From Roseiconus lacunae (GTDB taxonomy: Bacteria; Planctomycetota; Planctomycetia; Pirellulales; Pirellulaceae): a stretch of DNA of 64,000 nt. How positions within the stretch are numbered: the stretch's first letter is position 1; each line of letters begins with the position of its first letter. Position numbers and translations under genes: made by a program. The notes beneath the pieces were generated by a model. That model did no database searches, was not told the DNA's origin, and saw nothing but the letters and a program-made list of their open reading frames with translations. This document shows positions 1 to 7,390 of the stretch, one piece after another. Where the stretch lies: NCBI RefSeq assembly GCF_008312935.1, contig NZ_VSZO01000012.1:248001-312000 (forward strand), given 5' to 3'.

Positions 1-1
1 G

Positions 2-1003
2 AACCCATCGCGTGAAGTAAGATTGAAAACGCCGGAGCCGGAGACGAGCGAAGAGGCGGAAGCACAACAATCGCCGAGCAGTTGGAAAGTCCGTCAGCCG
101 CGACAGGTCTGGAGCAACCCAATCCTTTGGCGAGAGGTGCGAACGTGGGCTTACGGCCGCAAAGTAGTCATTATCCGCGTTGCCTTTGCACTTCTGTTCT
201 TGCTCGGCACCGCAGTCATCTATGGCCAAATCCGAGACGGCAGTGCGTTCGAGCCAGCGGCGCGGATCGGAAGGTCATTACCCGCGGCGACCCTCCCGGT
301 CGCCGCGATTGGTGTCATCAGCTTGGTCTTGGTCAACGCGTTGGCCGTGAATTCGATTACCGGCGAACGCGATGGCCTGGCGCTCGACTTGTTACTGGTC
401 ACCGACCTGAGTCCGCGCGAGTTCGTCTTTGGCAAATTGCTCGGCGTCTTTTTCGTGGGAAAAGAATTGATCTTGTTACCGATTTTGCTGATGCTCTTCT
501 TGGCTTACCAAGGAGTGATGACGGTGGAAAATACCGTTTATGCGGTGCTCGGCGCGATCGTGTTGTATTTGTTTGTAACGATGCTCGGGATTCACTCGGG
601 AATGAATTATGTGGCCGGTCGAACGGCTACCTTGGCCAGCTTGGGCACGGTGTTCTTTCTCTGCGTTGGCGTCGCGATCTGCATGACGATCATGGTTAGT
701 TTTCGTGGCGCATTTCAATTACAACTGGCGCCGTTCTTAGTCATGATCCTCGGCGGTGGCGCCGCGTTGTTCGCGTCGCTCGGTTGGCGAAACCCATCGA
801 GCGCCATCTTCTTGGCGTCGTTCACGCTACCTCTCATCACGTTTTATTCGATCACCCAATTCTTGCTTCAAACCGATCACCTGTTTGTGTTCTTTTCAAT
901 GGCGGTCGGTTATGGCTTCACGATCGCGGCACTGATGATTCCGGCCTTAAGCGAATTTGACGTTTCGCTTGAACGTGATCGCGGGGCCGAAGGGAACGGT
1001 TGA
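2..1003 (+). CDS. ABC-2 type transporter permease, 5' end outside window
   Basis: Polytopic membrane protein, probably the permease of an ABC-2 type export system. The visible part begins with a charged linker, then NPILWREVRTWAYGRK followed at once by a membrane helix; at least five more hydrophobic segments follow. A motif like NSITGERDGLALDLLL on the cytosolic side is typical of ABC-2 permeases that planctomycetes keep next to an ATPase. The frame is open from base 2. A TTG at 23 could start translation, but the Glu/Pro-rich linker after it looks like the middle of a longer protein, so I treat the gene as truncated by the window edge. It ends at 1003 and the next gene starts at 1004, so the two are probably co-transcribed. 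The substrate cannot be told. The family call is fairly safe; the start is not visible. Confidence 0.75.
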   Translation, partial: NPSREVRLKTPEPETSEEAEAQQSPSSWKVRQPRQVWSNPILWREVRTWAYGRKVVIIRVAFALLFLLGTAVIYGQIRDGSAFEPAARIGRSLPAATLPVAAIGVISLVLVNALAVNSITGERDGLALDLLLVTDLSPREFVFGKLLGVFFVGKELILLPILLMLFLAYQGVMTVENTVYAVLGAIVLYLFVTMLGIHSGMNYVAGRTATLASLGTVFFLCVGVAICMTIMVSFRGAFQLQLAPFLVMILGGGAALFASLGWRNPSSAIFLASFTLPLITFYSITQFLLQTDHLFVFFSMAVGYGFTIAALMIPALSEFDVSLERDRGAEGNG

Positions 1004-2290
1004 TTGAGTATCCTTTCGCCGTATGCCGGTTGGCTGTTGCCGATGGCGATCCTTATCGTGCTCAGCGCTCTGTTTAGCGGGAGCGAAGCGGCACTGTTTT
1101 CGCTCGGTGCCCGCGATCGAAGGCGGTTGCGTCGAGGCGGGGTCGGTGGTCGAATCGCACATCGCCTGCTCGATGATTCCGAGCACCTACTCTCAGCGAT
1201 TCTGTTTTGGAATCTGCTGATCAACATGACCTACTTTGCGATCGCGTCGATCGTCGCGGGAAAGTTAGAATCGGATCCCGATGCCGGCACCAGTGTTGCC
1301 GCCGTATTCACCGTGATCAGTCTATTGGTCATCATTTTTTTCAGCGAGATGCTCCCCAAAAGCATCGCCGTTCTCGCGCCGGCACGAGCATCGATTTTGT
1401 TGGCACCTCCGATGGGCGTGGCCGTCAATGTGCTCCGCCATGTCTTGCCAATCGTCAAGACATCCAATTTATTGGCCGGACGTCTTTTATGGCCCTCGTT
1501 CCAGCCAGAGACAGAAATTGATCTGGCGGATATCGAACGGGCGGTGGAACTGGGAACCGACGACGCGGCGTTACTTAAACGTGAACGCGTCGCACTGCGT
1601 AGCCTGGTCGAGATCGCCGACATGCGGGCGAGCGAATTGATGCGTCCTCGCAGCAAACTAAAACTGGTCGCACCGCCGCTCGATCGCACACTGACATTCG
1701 AAGGTCCGATCCCGGGTGGCTATGTCATCGTCACCGACGAAGATGGTGACCGGATGGTCGGAACACTCGCCGTTCGTTTGCTTCGGCCCAGCCACATGGA
1801 TCACTTCGACCAATACGTCGAACCGGTGATCTATATCCCGTGGTCCGCACCGGTCGCGCGGGTCTTAAACCAACTTAATGAACAAGACATCAGCGTCGCA
1901 GTCGTTGTCGACGAGTATGGCGACGGCATTGGAGTGCTCTCGATCGACCGAATCTTTCGGCGGATGCTGGCTCCACAGCACGACCAATCAGACGAGGCAG
2001 TGGTCTCACTTGCGATCGAAGTCTGCTCGCCCGATCGTTGCCGTGTCGCTGGCAGCGTCTCGCTTCGTCAATTTGCCAAGCACCTCGGTGTCGAAGCCCC
2101 CGAAGGTTCCGTCGTGACCGTCGCCGGATTCATCCAACGTCATAACGAGCGTTTGCCGCGATTGGGGGACGAAGCGATCTTAGGAAATCATCGCTTGACC
2201 GTTATCGAGCAAGACGACGAAACGATGCGTATCGAAGCGCAACGGATCATCCTCGCCGATGAGAATCTAGGTGAAGGAGACGGCATCTGA
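1004..2290 (+). CDS. CNNM/CorC-family membrane protein (DUF21 + CBS + CorC_HlyC)
   Basis: Integral membrane protein of the CorC/HlyC (CNNM) family, whose characterised members act in Mg2+ or other divalent cation transport or resistance. Residues about 5-170 form the DUF21 transmembrane domain, with the signature FSGSEAALFSL near residue 25 and SEMLPKSIAVL further on. Residues about 200-345 are a cytosolic CBS-pair region, and the last 80 or so residues fit the CorC_HlyC domain. The start is a TTG directly after the TGA of the upstream permease, so translation is likely coupled. The stop overlaps the next start by one base (TGATG). With its neighbour it forms a tandem DUF21 pair that may work as a heteromer, which is inference. 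Confidence 0.85.
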   Translation: MSILSPYAGWLLPMAILIVLSALFSGSEAALFSLGARDRRRLRRGGVGGRIAHRLLDDSEHLLSAILFWNLLINMTYFAIASIVAGKLESDPDAGTSVAAVFTVISLLVIIFFSEMLPKSIAVLAPARASILLAPPMGVAVNVLRHVLPIVKTSNLLAGRLLWPSFQPETEIDLADIERAVELGTDDAALLKRERVALRSLVEIADMRASELMRPRSKLKLVAPPLDRTLTFEGPIPGGYVIVTDEDGDRMVGTLAVRLLRPSHMDHFDQYVEPVIYIPWSAPVARVLNQLNEQDISVAVVVDEYGDGIGVLSIDRIFRRMLAPQHDQSDEAVVSLAIEVCSPDRCRVAGSVSLRQFAKHLGVEAPEGSVVTVAGFIQRHNERLPRLGDEAILGNHRLTVIEQDDETMRIEAQRIILADENLGEGDGI

Positions 2291-3234
2291 TGATCTTGAT
2301 CGGCATCGCCATCTTCATGTTAGGTCTCGTCCTAAGCGCTTTTTTTAGCGGCAGTGAAACCGGTTTGTACCGCGTCAGCCGGACACGATTGGTCCTCGAT
2401 GCGCTCGACGGATCTCCTCCAGCTCGGGCGATGATTTGGTTGATCAATCGGCCGACGATTTTTGTCGCGACAGCCCTCGTCGGAAACAATCTCGCTAACT
2501 TTTTGACCAGTTTTGCGATCGTGCTTCTGGTGAGCACCATGTTCGGAGCTTCTTCGACGGCCGAGCTAATCGGCCCGATGCTGATGACCCCAATCGTGTT
2601 CGTGTTCGGAGAACTGTTGCCGAAGTACTGGTTCTTCCAAGCGCCGTATCGATTACTGAATCTTGTGAGTCCGTTAATCCTTATCGCCACCGTGCTGTTT
2701 TTGCCGGTATCGCTGGTCCTGGCCGGTCTCTCAATCCTGCTCAGCTGGGTAACCGGTCAAACCCCGTTTCGACTTCGCCTGGCCATGGCACGAGGCGAAT
2801 TCATGCAGGTCTTACGTGCCGGTGAAGAGGCCGGCGTACTACACTCCGGCCAACGCTCCCTTGTCGAGCAGTTGTTTGAAGTTGGAAACCAACGGGCAAT
2901 CTCGTTCGCGGTTCCACTCGACCGCTTGGCAACGGTGGACATGCCGCTAAGCGAAGAAGAAGCAAACCGTGCCCGGCGACAAAATCATCCGATCGTGTTG
3001 GTTCAAGACGGAACACGCATCGTCGGCTACGTTCGCTATTCAGAATTGGCGACCGCCGGAGCGAACGCGGAAGTGCGACCGGTGATCCGTGACTCCGTGC
3101 AAAGCCGTCACTTGAAGGTGCTGCTACGGTTGTACGATGCCGCGAGCGAAGTGGCGTTGCTTTGCGATGAAAACGACGACACGCAATCGGTCGTCACGAG
3201 ACGTCAACTGTTGCAGCCGATGATCAAGTCTTGA
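2290..3234 (+). CDS. DUF21-domain membrane protein, second of a tandem pair
   Basis: Second DUF21 (CNNM-type) protein of the operon. Residues 1-165 carry the membrane domain with FSGSETGLYRVSRTR and GELLPKYWFF, the counterparts of the same motifs in the upstream gene. Residues about 175-310 form a degenerate CBS-like cytosolic region. It is about 110 residues shorter than its neighbour and lacks the C-terminal CorC_HlyC domain. ATG at 2290 overlaps the upstream TGA, which points to translational coupling. Paired DUF21 genes of unequal length fit a two-subunit transporter or regulator of cation flux; the pairing is seen, the function is inferred. Confidence 0.82.
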   Translation: MILIGIAIFMLGLVLSAFFSGSETGLYRVSRTRLVLDALDGSPPARAMIWLINRPTIFVATALVGNNLANFLTSFAIVLLVSTMFGASSTAELIGPMLMTPIVFVFGELLPKYWFFQAPYRLLNLVSPLILIATVLFLPVSLVLAGLSILLSWVTGQTPFRLRLAMARGEFMQVLRAGEEAGVLHSGQRSLVEQLFEVGNQRAISFAVPLDRLATVDMPLSEEEANRARRQNHPIVLVQDGTRIVGYVRYSELATAGANAEVRPVIRDSVQSRHLKVLLRLYDAASEVALLCDENDDTQSVVTRRQLLQPMIKS

Positions 3235-3260
3235 TCAGACGCAACGAACAGCTCCCTTCG

Positions 3261-3578
3261 CTAGGAAACGTCGTCTTTGCGATAACCGAGCTGAGAAATG
3301 ACGTGCAACATTTCATCGCACGTGATGTAGCGACGATGATGCTGCATCTTGTACTGGTCAATGGCCAACGCTAGTTCGCGTCCTGCCTCGGAGAGCCCTT
3401 CGTGCGAACTACCGAATTGCCGACGCTCTCCCGCACCGCGTGATCCGCCTTGCTTCCTTCGTTCGACAAAACCACTCTTTTGATTCGGCACGGAAGCTGA
3501 CGGCGATGAAGTGGAACTGAGGGGATGAGATGTCACCAGGTCGGGTGTTTGCAGCGACTCGGTATCTGAGAACGACAT
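3261..3578 (-). CDS. Small conserved-looking protein, 105 aa, unknown function
   Basis: I do not recognise a named family. The first half is Ser/Pro-rich and probably disordered. Residues about 45-60 are basic (ERRKQGG, ERRQFG). The last 45 residues look folded and helical: LSEAGRELALAIDQYK, then HRRYITCDEMLHVISQLGY. That C-terminal segment resembles a short conserved module I associate with planctomycete proteins, which is why I call it real. The ATG at 3578 is preferred over a longer frame from 3680 because the extra 34 residues are Cys/Trp-rich and look like untranslated DNA. No clear Shine-Dalgarno sequence is visible. It is convergent with the DUF21 operon, 26 bases away. Confidence 0.6.
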   Translation of the reverse strand: MSFSDTESLQTPDLVTSHPLSSTSSPSASVPNQKSGFVERRKQGGSRGAGERRQFGSSHEGLSEAGRELALAIDQYKMQHHRRYITCDEMLHVISQLGYRKDDVS

Positions 3579-3958
3579 GAAAAGGTCCCATGATTTGAAG
3601 GAACGTGACTGCCACATTGATGCGGTTGACGAACAGATCAAACATTCATTCCAGCCGCATCGGCCTACACAGTTCGTCACCCAAGCCTAGGTTATGGGGT
3701 TGGTCGATGCCCTGAGAAGCGGGAGAAAACACTCGAGACCGACCGAAGGAAAACCCGCATGTATCAGTCATATCCGACCGCGACGGCATTCTGCCTGCCG
3801 ACTATTCGCTTCATTCGTTATCACCGGTCAAATCATCCCCCCCACGATCGCAAACCGGCGTCGCACGACGTCGCAAAAAGAAGGGCGGGAATCGATGACA
3901 ACCACCGGACAAATGTTCGGTTGCCGCCGCACCGGCATTGCAAGTCGGTCTTGCAACT
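3579..3958. other. Intergenic region, no gene seen
   Basis: About 380 bases between two minus-strand genes. Frames here have biased composition but no family resemblance or start signal. It must hold the promoter of the 105-aa gene; I could not pick out a convincing -35/-10 pair or a terminator. Confidence 0.4.
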
Positions 3959-4924
3959 CTAACGTAGCTCACGCCCCTGTGAGGCTTTCCTGGCGGCCAA
4001 TTGTTCCGGGGTCAAGAGAAAGTTTGACCAGCCACTTTCGATCACCAGCGTTTCGTCGAGACGCATCGCCTCGGCAATCTCTTCGCTCGCGCGAACCGAA
4101 TCACCCTGTTCAAGTTTGATAGCGGCAATCTGCAAACACGGCTCCGCCATCTCCGGGGCCTGTAACTTGGCTTTAACAAAATGCTTGATCGCAAGTTCGG
4201 GACGATCAAGATTTTTCATTGCGAGCCCGCGCAACATGTGCACGCGAATCGGCAGTGAAGCGAGTGCGCTTTCATCTTCGGCCCGATCCAAGGTTGCCAG
4301 CACGCGGTCGTAACGTTCTTTCGCTAGGTAAATCTCTGCAACTCGCATCTTTACATCGACGATGTCGGGTTGCAGTGCTAAGGCGCGATGATAGGACGCG
4401 AGCGCCTCTTGAGACCGATCGCGGGCAACCAAACAGTCACCACTCAGAACCCAAGTATCCGCACTATCACGCTGTGATATCAGTGCGGTCTTCGCTTGGC
4501 TTTCCGCATCGTCAAGTCGCCCAACGTCTAAATACATTTGGCCCAAACGTACGACCAAACGTGGATCTTGCTCGCTGAGCTTAACGGCCGTTTCCATGTG
4601 TCTGATCGCCGCGTCTTTTTGGTCGCGGTTCCAATAAGCTTCCGATAGCCCTCGGTGCGCGCGATCGTCGGTCTTGCACAACACCAATGCCTCTTGAAAC
4701 AGATGCTCGGCTTGGTCCCATTGCCCCTGCCGCATAAATTCCAAGCCGCTACGAGACAAACGGCGGGCACCGAGCGTCTCACCGTTGTTACCGATCTTAC
4801 TTCGAATCGTCCGGCAGCCGCCCAGCGGCACCAGCAACAGCAGCATCCCGAACACGCTCGCGCATCGCCATCGCGAACGTTCAAACGTCCTGCGAAAAGC
4901 ATGCTGCCGAACGCTTTGATCCAT
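3959..4924 (-). CDS. TPR lipoprotein
   Basis: Predicted outer-surface or periplasmic lipoprotein with tetratricopeptide repeats. Residues 24-37 are a hydrophobic stretch ending in the lipobox LGGC (Cys37), preceded by a basic 23-residue head, so Cys37 should be lipidated after signal peptidase II cleavage. From about residue 50 onward there are five to six 34-residue TPR units, for example QGQWDQAEHLFQEAL, AIRHMETAVKLSEQDPRL and ASYHRALALQPDIVDVKM. TPR proteins serve as scaffolds for protein-protein contacts; no catalytic domain is present. ATG at 4924 is the natural start because it places the signal segment correctly. A similar lipoprotein lies at 46070-46876. Confidence 0.85.
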   Translation of the reverse strand: MDQSVRQHAFRRTFERSRWRCASVFGMLLLLVPLGGCRTIRSKIGNNGETLGARRLSRSGLEFMRQGQWDQAEHLFQEALVLCKTDDRAHRGLSEAYWNRDQKDAAIRHMETAVKLSEQDPRLVVRLGQMYLDVGRLDDAESQAKTALISQRDSADTWVLSGDCLVARDRSQEALASYHRALALQPDIVDVKMRVAEIYLAKERYDRVLATLDRAEDESALASLPIRVHMLRGLAMKNLDRPELAIKHFVKAKLQAPEMAEPCLQIAAIKLEQGDSVRASEEIAEAMRLDETLVIESGWSNFLLTPEQLAARKASQGRELR

Positions 4925-4960
4925 GGCGAGTGCTTCGTATCAATTGGGAAATCGAATTGG

Positions 4961-5050
4961 GCCCATCAGCCGACGCTTGTGGTTCACGGCGATGGCAGCG
5001 CAACCGTGGTGAACGCCTCGCGGCCAATCCTCAAGTCAAAAATTGGCATC
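4961..5050 (-). repeat. Dispersed structured intergenic repeat, copy 1
   Basis: One copy of a repeat found five times in this window, here in inverted orientation. On the minus strand it holds the core ATTGGCCG, then GGCGTTCACCACGGTT, then GTCGGCTGATGG. It occupies the divergent gap between the TPR lipoprotein and the 150-aa gene, so it probably lies in or near both promoters. Alignment was done by eye against the copies at 15551, 35147, 43859 and 45943. Confidence 0.6.
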
Positions 5051-5224
5051 ACCGCGTCAAATTCGATGAACGAGTGTGTCTTCAAACCCGACCGCCATCC
5101 TTTCGCCCAGAGAGGGCCTTCATTGGTCGCGGACTTGCTGACAAAATAACCGTCTAGCAACACTTCGCGATCGACCGCAAGAGGTTGTTTTAAGTTCCTT
5201 CCCCCCTGCACCGCCCGCTTTGTT

Positions 5225-5677
5225 ATGCCTTCCCAATTTGACGGTTTTGGAATCCGATTTTTGTATCCTGAAAATTGGGAAGTCGTCCAACGCGACGAAG
5301 ACGAGGGTGACCAGGGCGTCACTTTGGATTTCCCCGGCGCCGGATTCCTCTCGATCGAACGTACCCAAGCAGATCGTTCGGATCACCTGATCGAAGGGAT
5401 CATCGATGCGATCGAAGCAGAATACGAACAGGTCGAGCGTGATGAAACGTCGATGGAGATCCTACCAACAAACACGCCGGTGACGGACCTGCGGTTTTAC
5501 TACTTGGACCTCATGATTGTCAGCCGCCTGCTCGTGCTCGATCATCTTTTTGATTCGCAGGGCGACGACGTTCTCGTTGTCCAACTGCAAGCCGAAAGCC
5601 GGGACTTTGATAAAAACGAACCGATCCTGTCAGCGATTTTGAAACAGATCCTCGATTCCGCGATCGAGACCTCGTAA
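5225..5677 (+). CDS. Conserved hypothetical protein, 150 aa, PsbP/Mog1-like fold possible
   Basis: Soluble acidic protein of 150 residues with no signal peptide. The opening FDGFGIRFLYPENWEV followed by VTLDFPGAGFLSIER looks like the beta-sheet of proteins in the DUF1795/PsbP/Mog1 group, where a phrase of the type YP.NW starts the first strand. The alternation LVLDHLFDSQGDDVLVVQLQAE and a closing helix ending ILKQILDSA agree with that fold. This is pattern-based and not a firm family assignment. It is convergent with the Fur-family gene and the two stop codons abut (5675-5677 and 5678-5680), leaving no room for a terminator. Confidence 0.65.
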   Translation: MPSQFDGFGIRFLYPENWEVVQRDEDEGDQGVTLDFPGAGFLSIERTQADRSDHLIEGIIDAIEAEYEQVERDETSMEILPTNTPVTDLRFYYLDLMIVSRLLVLDHLFDSQGDDVLVVQLQAESRDFDKNEPILSAILKQILDSAIETS

Positions 5678-6199
5678 TCAGACGAGATCTTGCTTGCGTT
5701 TTTTTCGCCGACTGCGTGAACACTCGCGGCAGATGCCCTGAATAATCATTCGGTGACTTTCGACACGAAAACCGTGCAATGCGGCAACCGAATCTCGAAT
5801 CGCGATTAATTCATCGCTTTGAAATTCCAGCAGTTTGCGACATCGAGTGCAGTACAGGTGATCGTGCTGCGGGTAGCCATAGTCATGGTCGTACACCGTC
5901 CGCCCGTCGAGCTGAAAACAATTCAGCAGTCCCGCATCGACACATTCACGCAAGGTCCGATAGACCGTTGCCGTGCTGACGTAGTTTTGCTCACCACGGC
6001 GCGGCAATCGCTCAATCAATTCTTCGGCGTCAAAGTGATCGTGCTGGCTGAACACCTGATCGATCAGAAACTTCCGCTGATTGGTCTGGCGCAATCCTCG
6101 CGACTGCAGGTACTCGCTGAACCGTTCCTGCGGAGAAAGTGAGACCTGGAGCGGTTCCACCTTGGTCGTCACGGAATCGCCTAGGGTCTCGTCGGACAT
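5678..6199 (-). CDS. Fur-family transcriptional regulator
   Basis: Metal-responsive repressor of the Fur superfamily (Fur, Zur, PerR). After a 20-residue tail come the winged helix with RQTNQRKFLIDQVF and the recognition helix VSTATVYRTLREC, then the dimerisation domain. Metal ligands are visible: the QHDHLYCTRC stretch (His112, His114, Cys117, Cys120) and ICREC (Cys157, Cys160), the two CxxC pairs of the structural zinc site. HDHFDAEEL supplies the N-terminal histidines. The C-terminus is basic (SRRKKRKQ), which is unusual. I chose the ATG at 6199; a TTG at 6217 would add six residues. Which metal it senses cannot be told from the sequence. No peroxide or iron genes are adjacent. Confidence 0.88.
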   Translation of the reverse strand: MSDETLGDSVTTKVEPLQVSLSPQERFSEYLQSRGLRQTNQRKFLIDQVFSQHDHFDAEELIERLPRRGEQNYVSTATVYRTLRECVDAGLLNCFQLDGRTVYDHDYGYPQHDHLYCTRCRKLLEFQSDELIAIRDSVAALHGFRVESHRMIIQGICRECSRSRRKKRKQDLV

Positions 6200-6679
6200 C
6201 GTTGACGTGTCGGGCAATAAAGCTGATTAAAAGAAATAGTTACGGTAGTCTACACGCCGAGCAAATTTCTGTCGCCCGGTCCCGATATTTTGGGGAACTC
6301 ACACGAAGTGAAAGCTCGTGTCACGCAAGGTAAAATCGACACCTCGACCTGGCCCTTGAATTTTTTTAGATCCAGCATCAGCCCGATCGCGTGCGATAGG
6401 GGTGTGGCCACACAAGCTGCTGTGACAAGTCGTCCGCCACCAAAACGAAACCGCACGCCGGTCGGCGTGCGGTCGTTAATTTTCCAAGCATTGGTGTGAT
6501 CGGGGCCATTCCATTAACGCGGGTCCGGCCCGTGGGGCCGACCGACCAGGCGTCACAAAGAATGCCTGGCTCGCTCTTAAGTTGGACCGCATCGCTTTTG
6601 CCACAGTTCAGCCGCGACAAATGGGACGAACGCTCCTCGCCGGATCGATCACACACGAATCTGTCTTTGTGACAGCACC
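6200..6679. other. Intergenic region between Fur-family gene and FlgM-like gene
   Basis: About 480 bases. Bases just upstream of the Fur-family start are A/T-rich (6214-6245) and suit a promoter, which Fur proteins often bind themselves; I could not define a 19-bp box. A strong hairpin at 6451-6472 is listed separately. Small frames on both strands look like chance. Confidence 0.4.
6451..6472 (-). terminator. Hairpin, possible terminator
   Basis: Perfect 9-bp stem CCGCACGCC / GGCGTGCGG with a GGTC loop. On the minus strand it is followed by TTTCGTTTTG, and on the plus strand by a weaker T-rich run, so it could stop transcription arriving from the FlgM-like gene. It lies about 200 bases past that gene's stop, which is far for a dedicated terminator. 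Confidence 0.5.
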
Positions 6680-6991
6680 CTAGCCAAGGAGATCGAGGAA
6701 CCGATCGAGGGCCGCATCCATTTTTTCAGGGGTGTCGTAGGCACCATCTGCAATTTGTCGACGAATGTCCGCCACTCGATCAAATCGGATGCCTTCGCCG
6801 GCAACCGCCGATTGGCCTTCGATTCGATTGGCGGCCGTTGCCGATGAACTGAGGTCCAGTTGATCAACTGGGCCTCGGCTGGCAGCTTGATCGGTGGCAC
6901 GGGTAGATTCGTTGCCCGCGACCTGGCCGGTGGCTTGGACGCTGGACGTAGATTGAGTGGTGCTAACCCGAAAGGGGCCGTAGATTTGCAT
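6680..6991 (-). CDS. FlgM-like anti-sigma factor
   Basis: Small protein of 103 residues matching the planctomycete form of FlgM, the anti-sigma factor that holds the flagellar sigma-28 (FliA) until the hook is complete. The N-terminus MQIYGPFRV and a Ser/Thr/Gln-rich middle are flexible. QLDLSSSATAA corresponds to the conserved DxVxLS segment of FlgM, and the C-terminal helices FDRVADIRRQIADGAYDTPEKMDAAL match the sigma-binding part (KIAxIRxxIxxGxY). An upstream CCGGAG about 10 bases before ATG 6991 is a plausible ribosome binding site. No other flagellar gene adjoins it; fliO lies 26 kb away. The family fit is good; the partner sigma factor is inferred. Confidence 0.78.
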   Translation of the reverse strand: MQIYGPFRVSTTQSTSSVQATGQVAGNESTRATDQAASRGPVDQLDLSSSATAANRIEGQSAVAGEGIRFDRVADIRRQIADGAYDTPEKMDAALDRFLDLLG

Positions 6992-7390
6992 CTGAGCTTT
7001 GCTCCGGTGACGATGGGAGGATTATGCCGATTCCGATGACCGTCAACGGTAACGCATCGTGCATCGGTCGGCGTAGTGAGCGACGGGGGCCGGATTTGAT
7101 AGCTATCGACAGGTGTAAATGGCCTTCAAATCGTTTCCGCGTCGGCCAAGAGCGCCGCGATCCATGTCCCAGGATGCAATCCATTCAGCTTTAAAGAGAC
7201 TCTTGCTAGCGCAAAGCAAGCGGAAACAGTTTTAGTACTCGGCAGGACCGAGGGATCAACCTGAGTCTTTTATCAAACTTTCGGCGCGCATCCTGAGGAC
7301 GTCGAAAGCGACCTTAGCAAACCGCCACGTTGCATTTCAAGCTGAATCTGAAACCCTTTTTCGAAAAGAACTTTTCCCGGTTCAGGTCAC
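6992..7390. other. Intergenic region, upstream of FlgM-like gene
   Basis: About 400 bases. It holds the promoter region of the FlgM-like gene and the 3' flank of the spermidine synthase-like gene. Two small hairpins are visible: CTTGC/GCAAG around 7202-7220 and CTCGG/CCGAG at 7238-7252. Near 7356-7377 there are A and T runs that might form a weak terminator on the minus strand. No gene is seen. Confidence 0.4.
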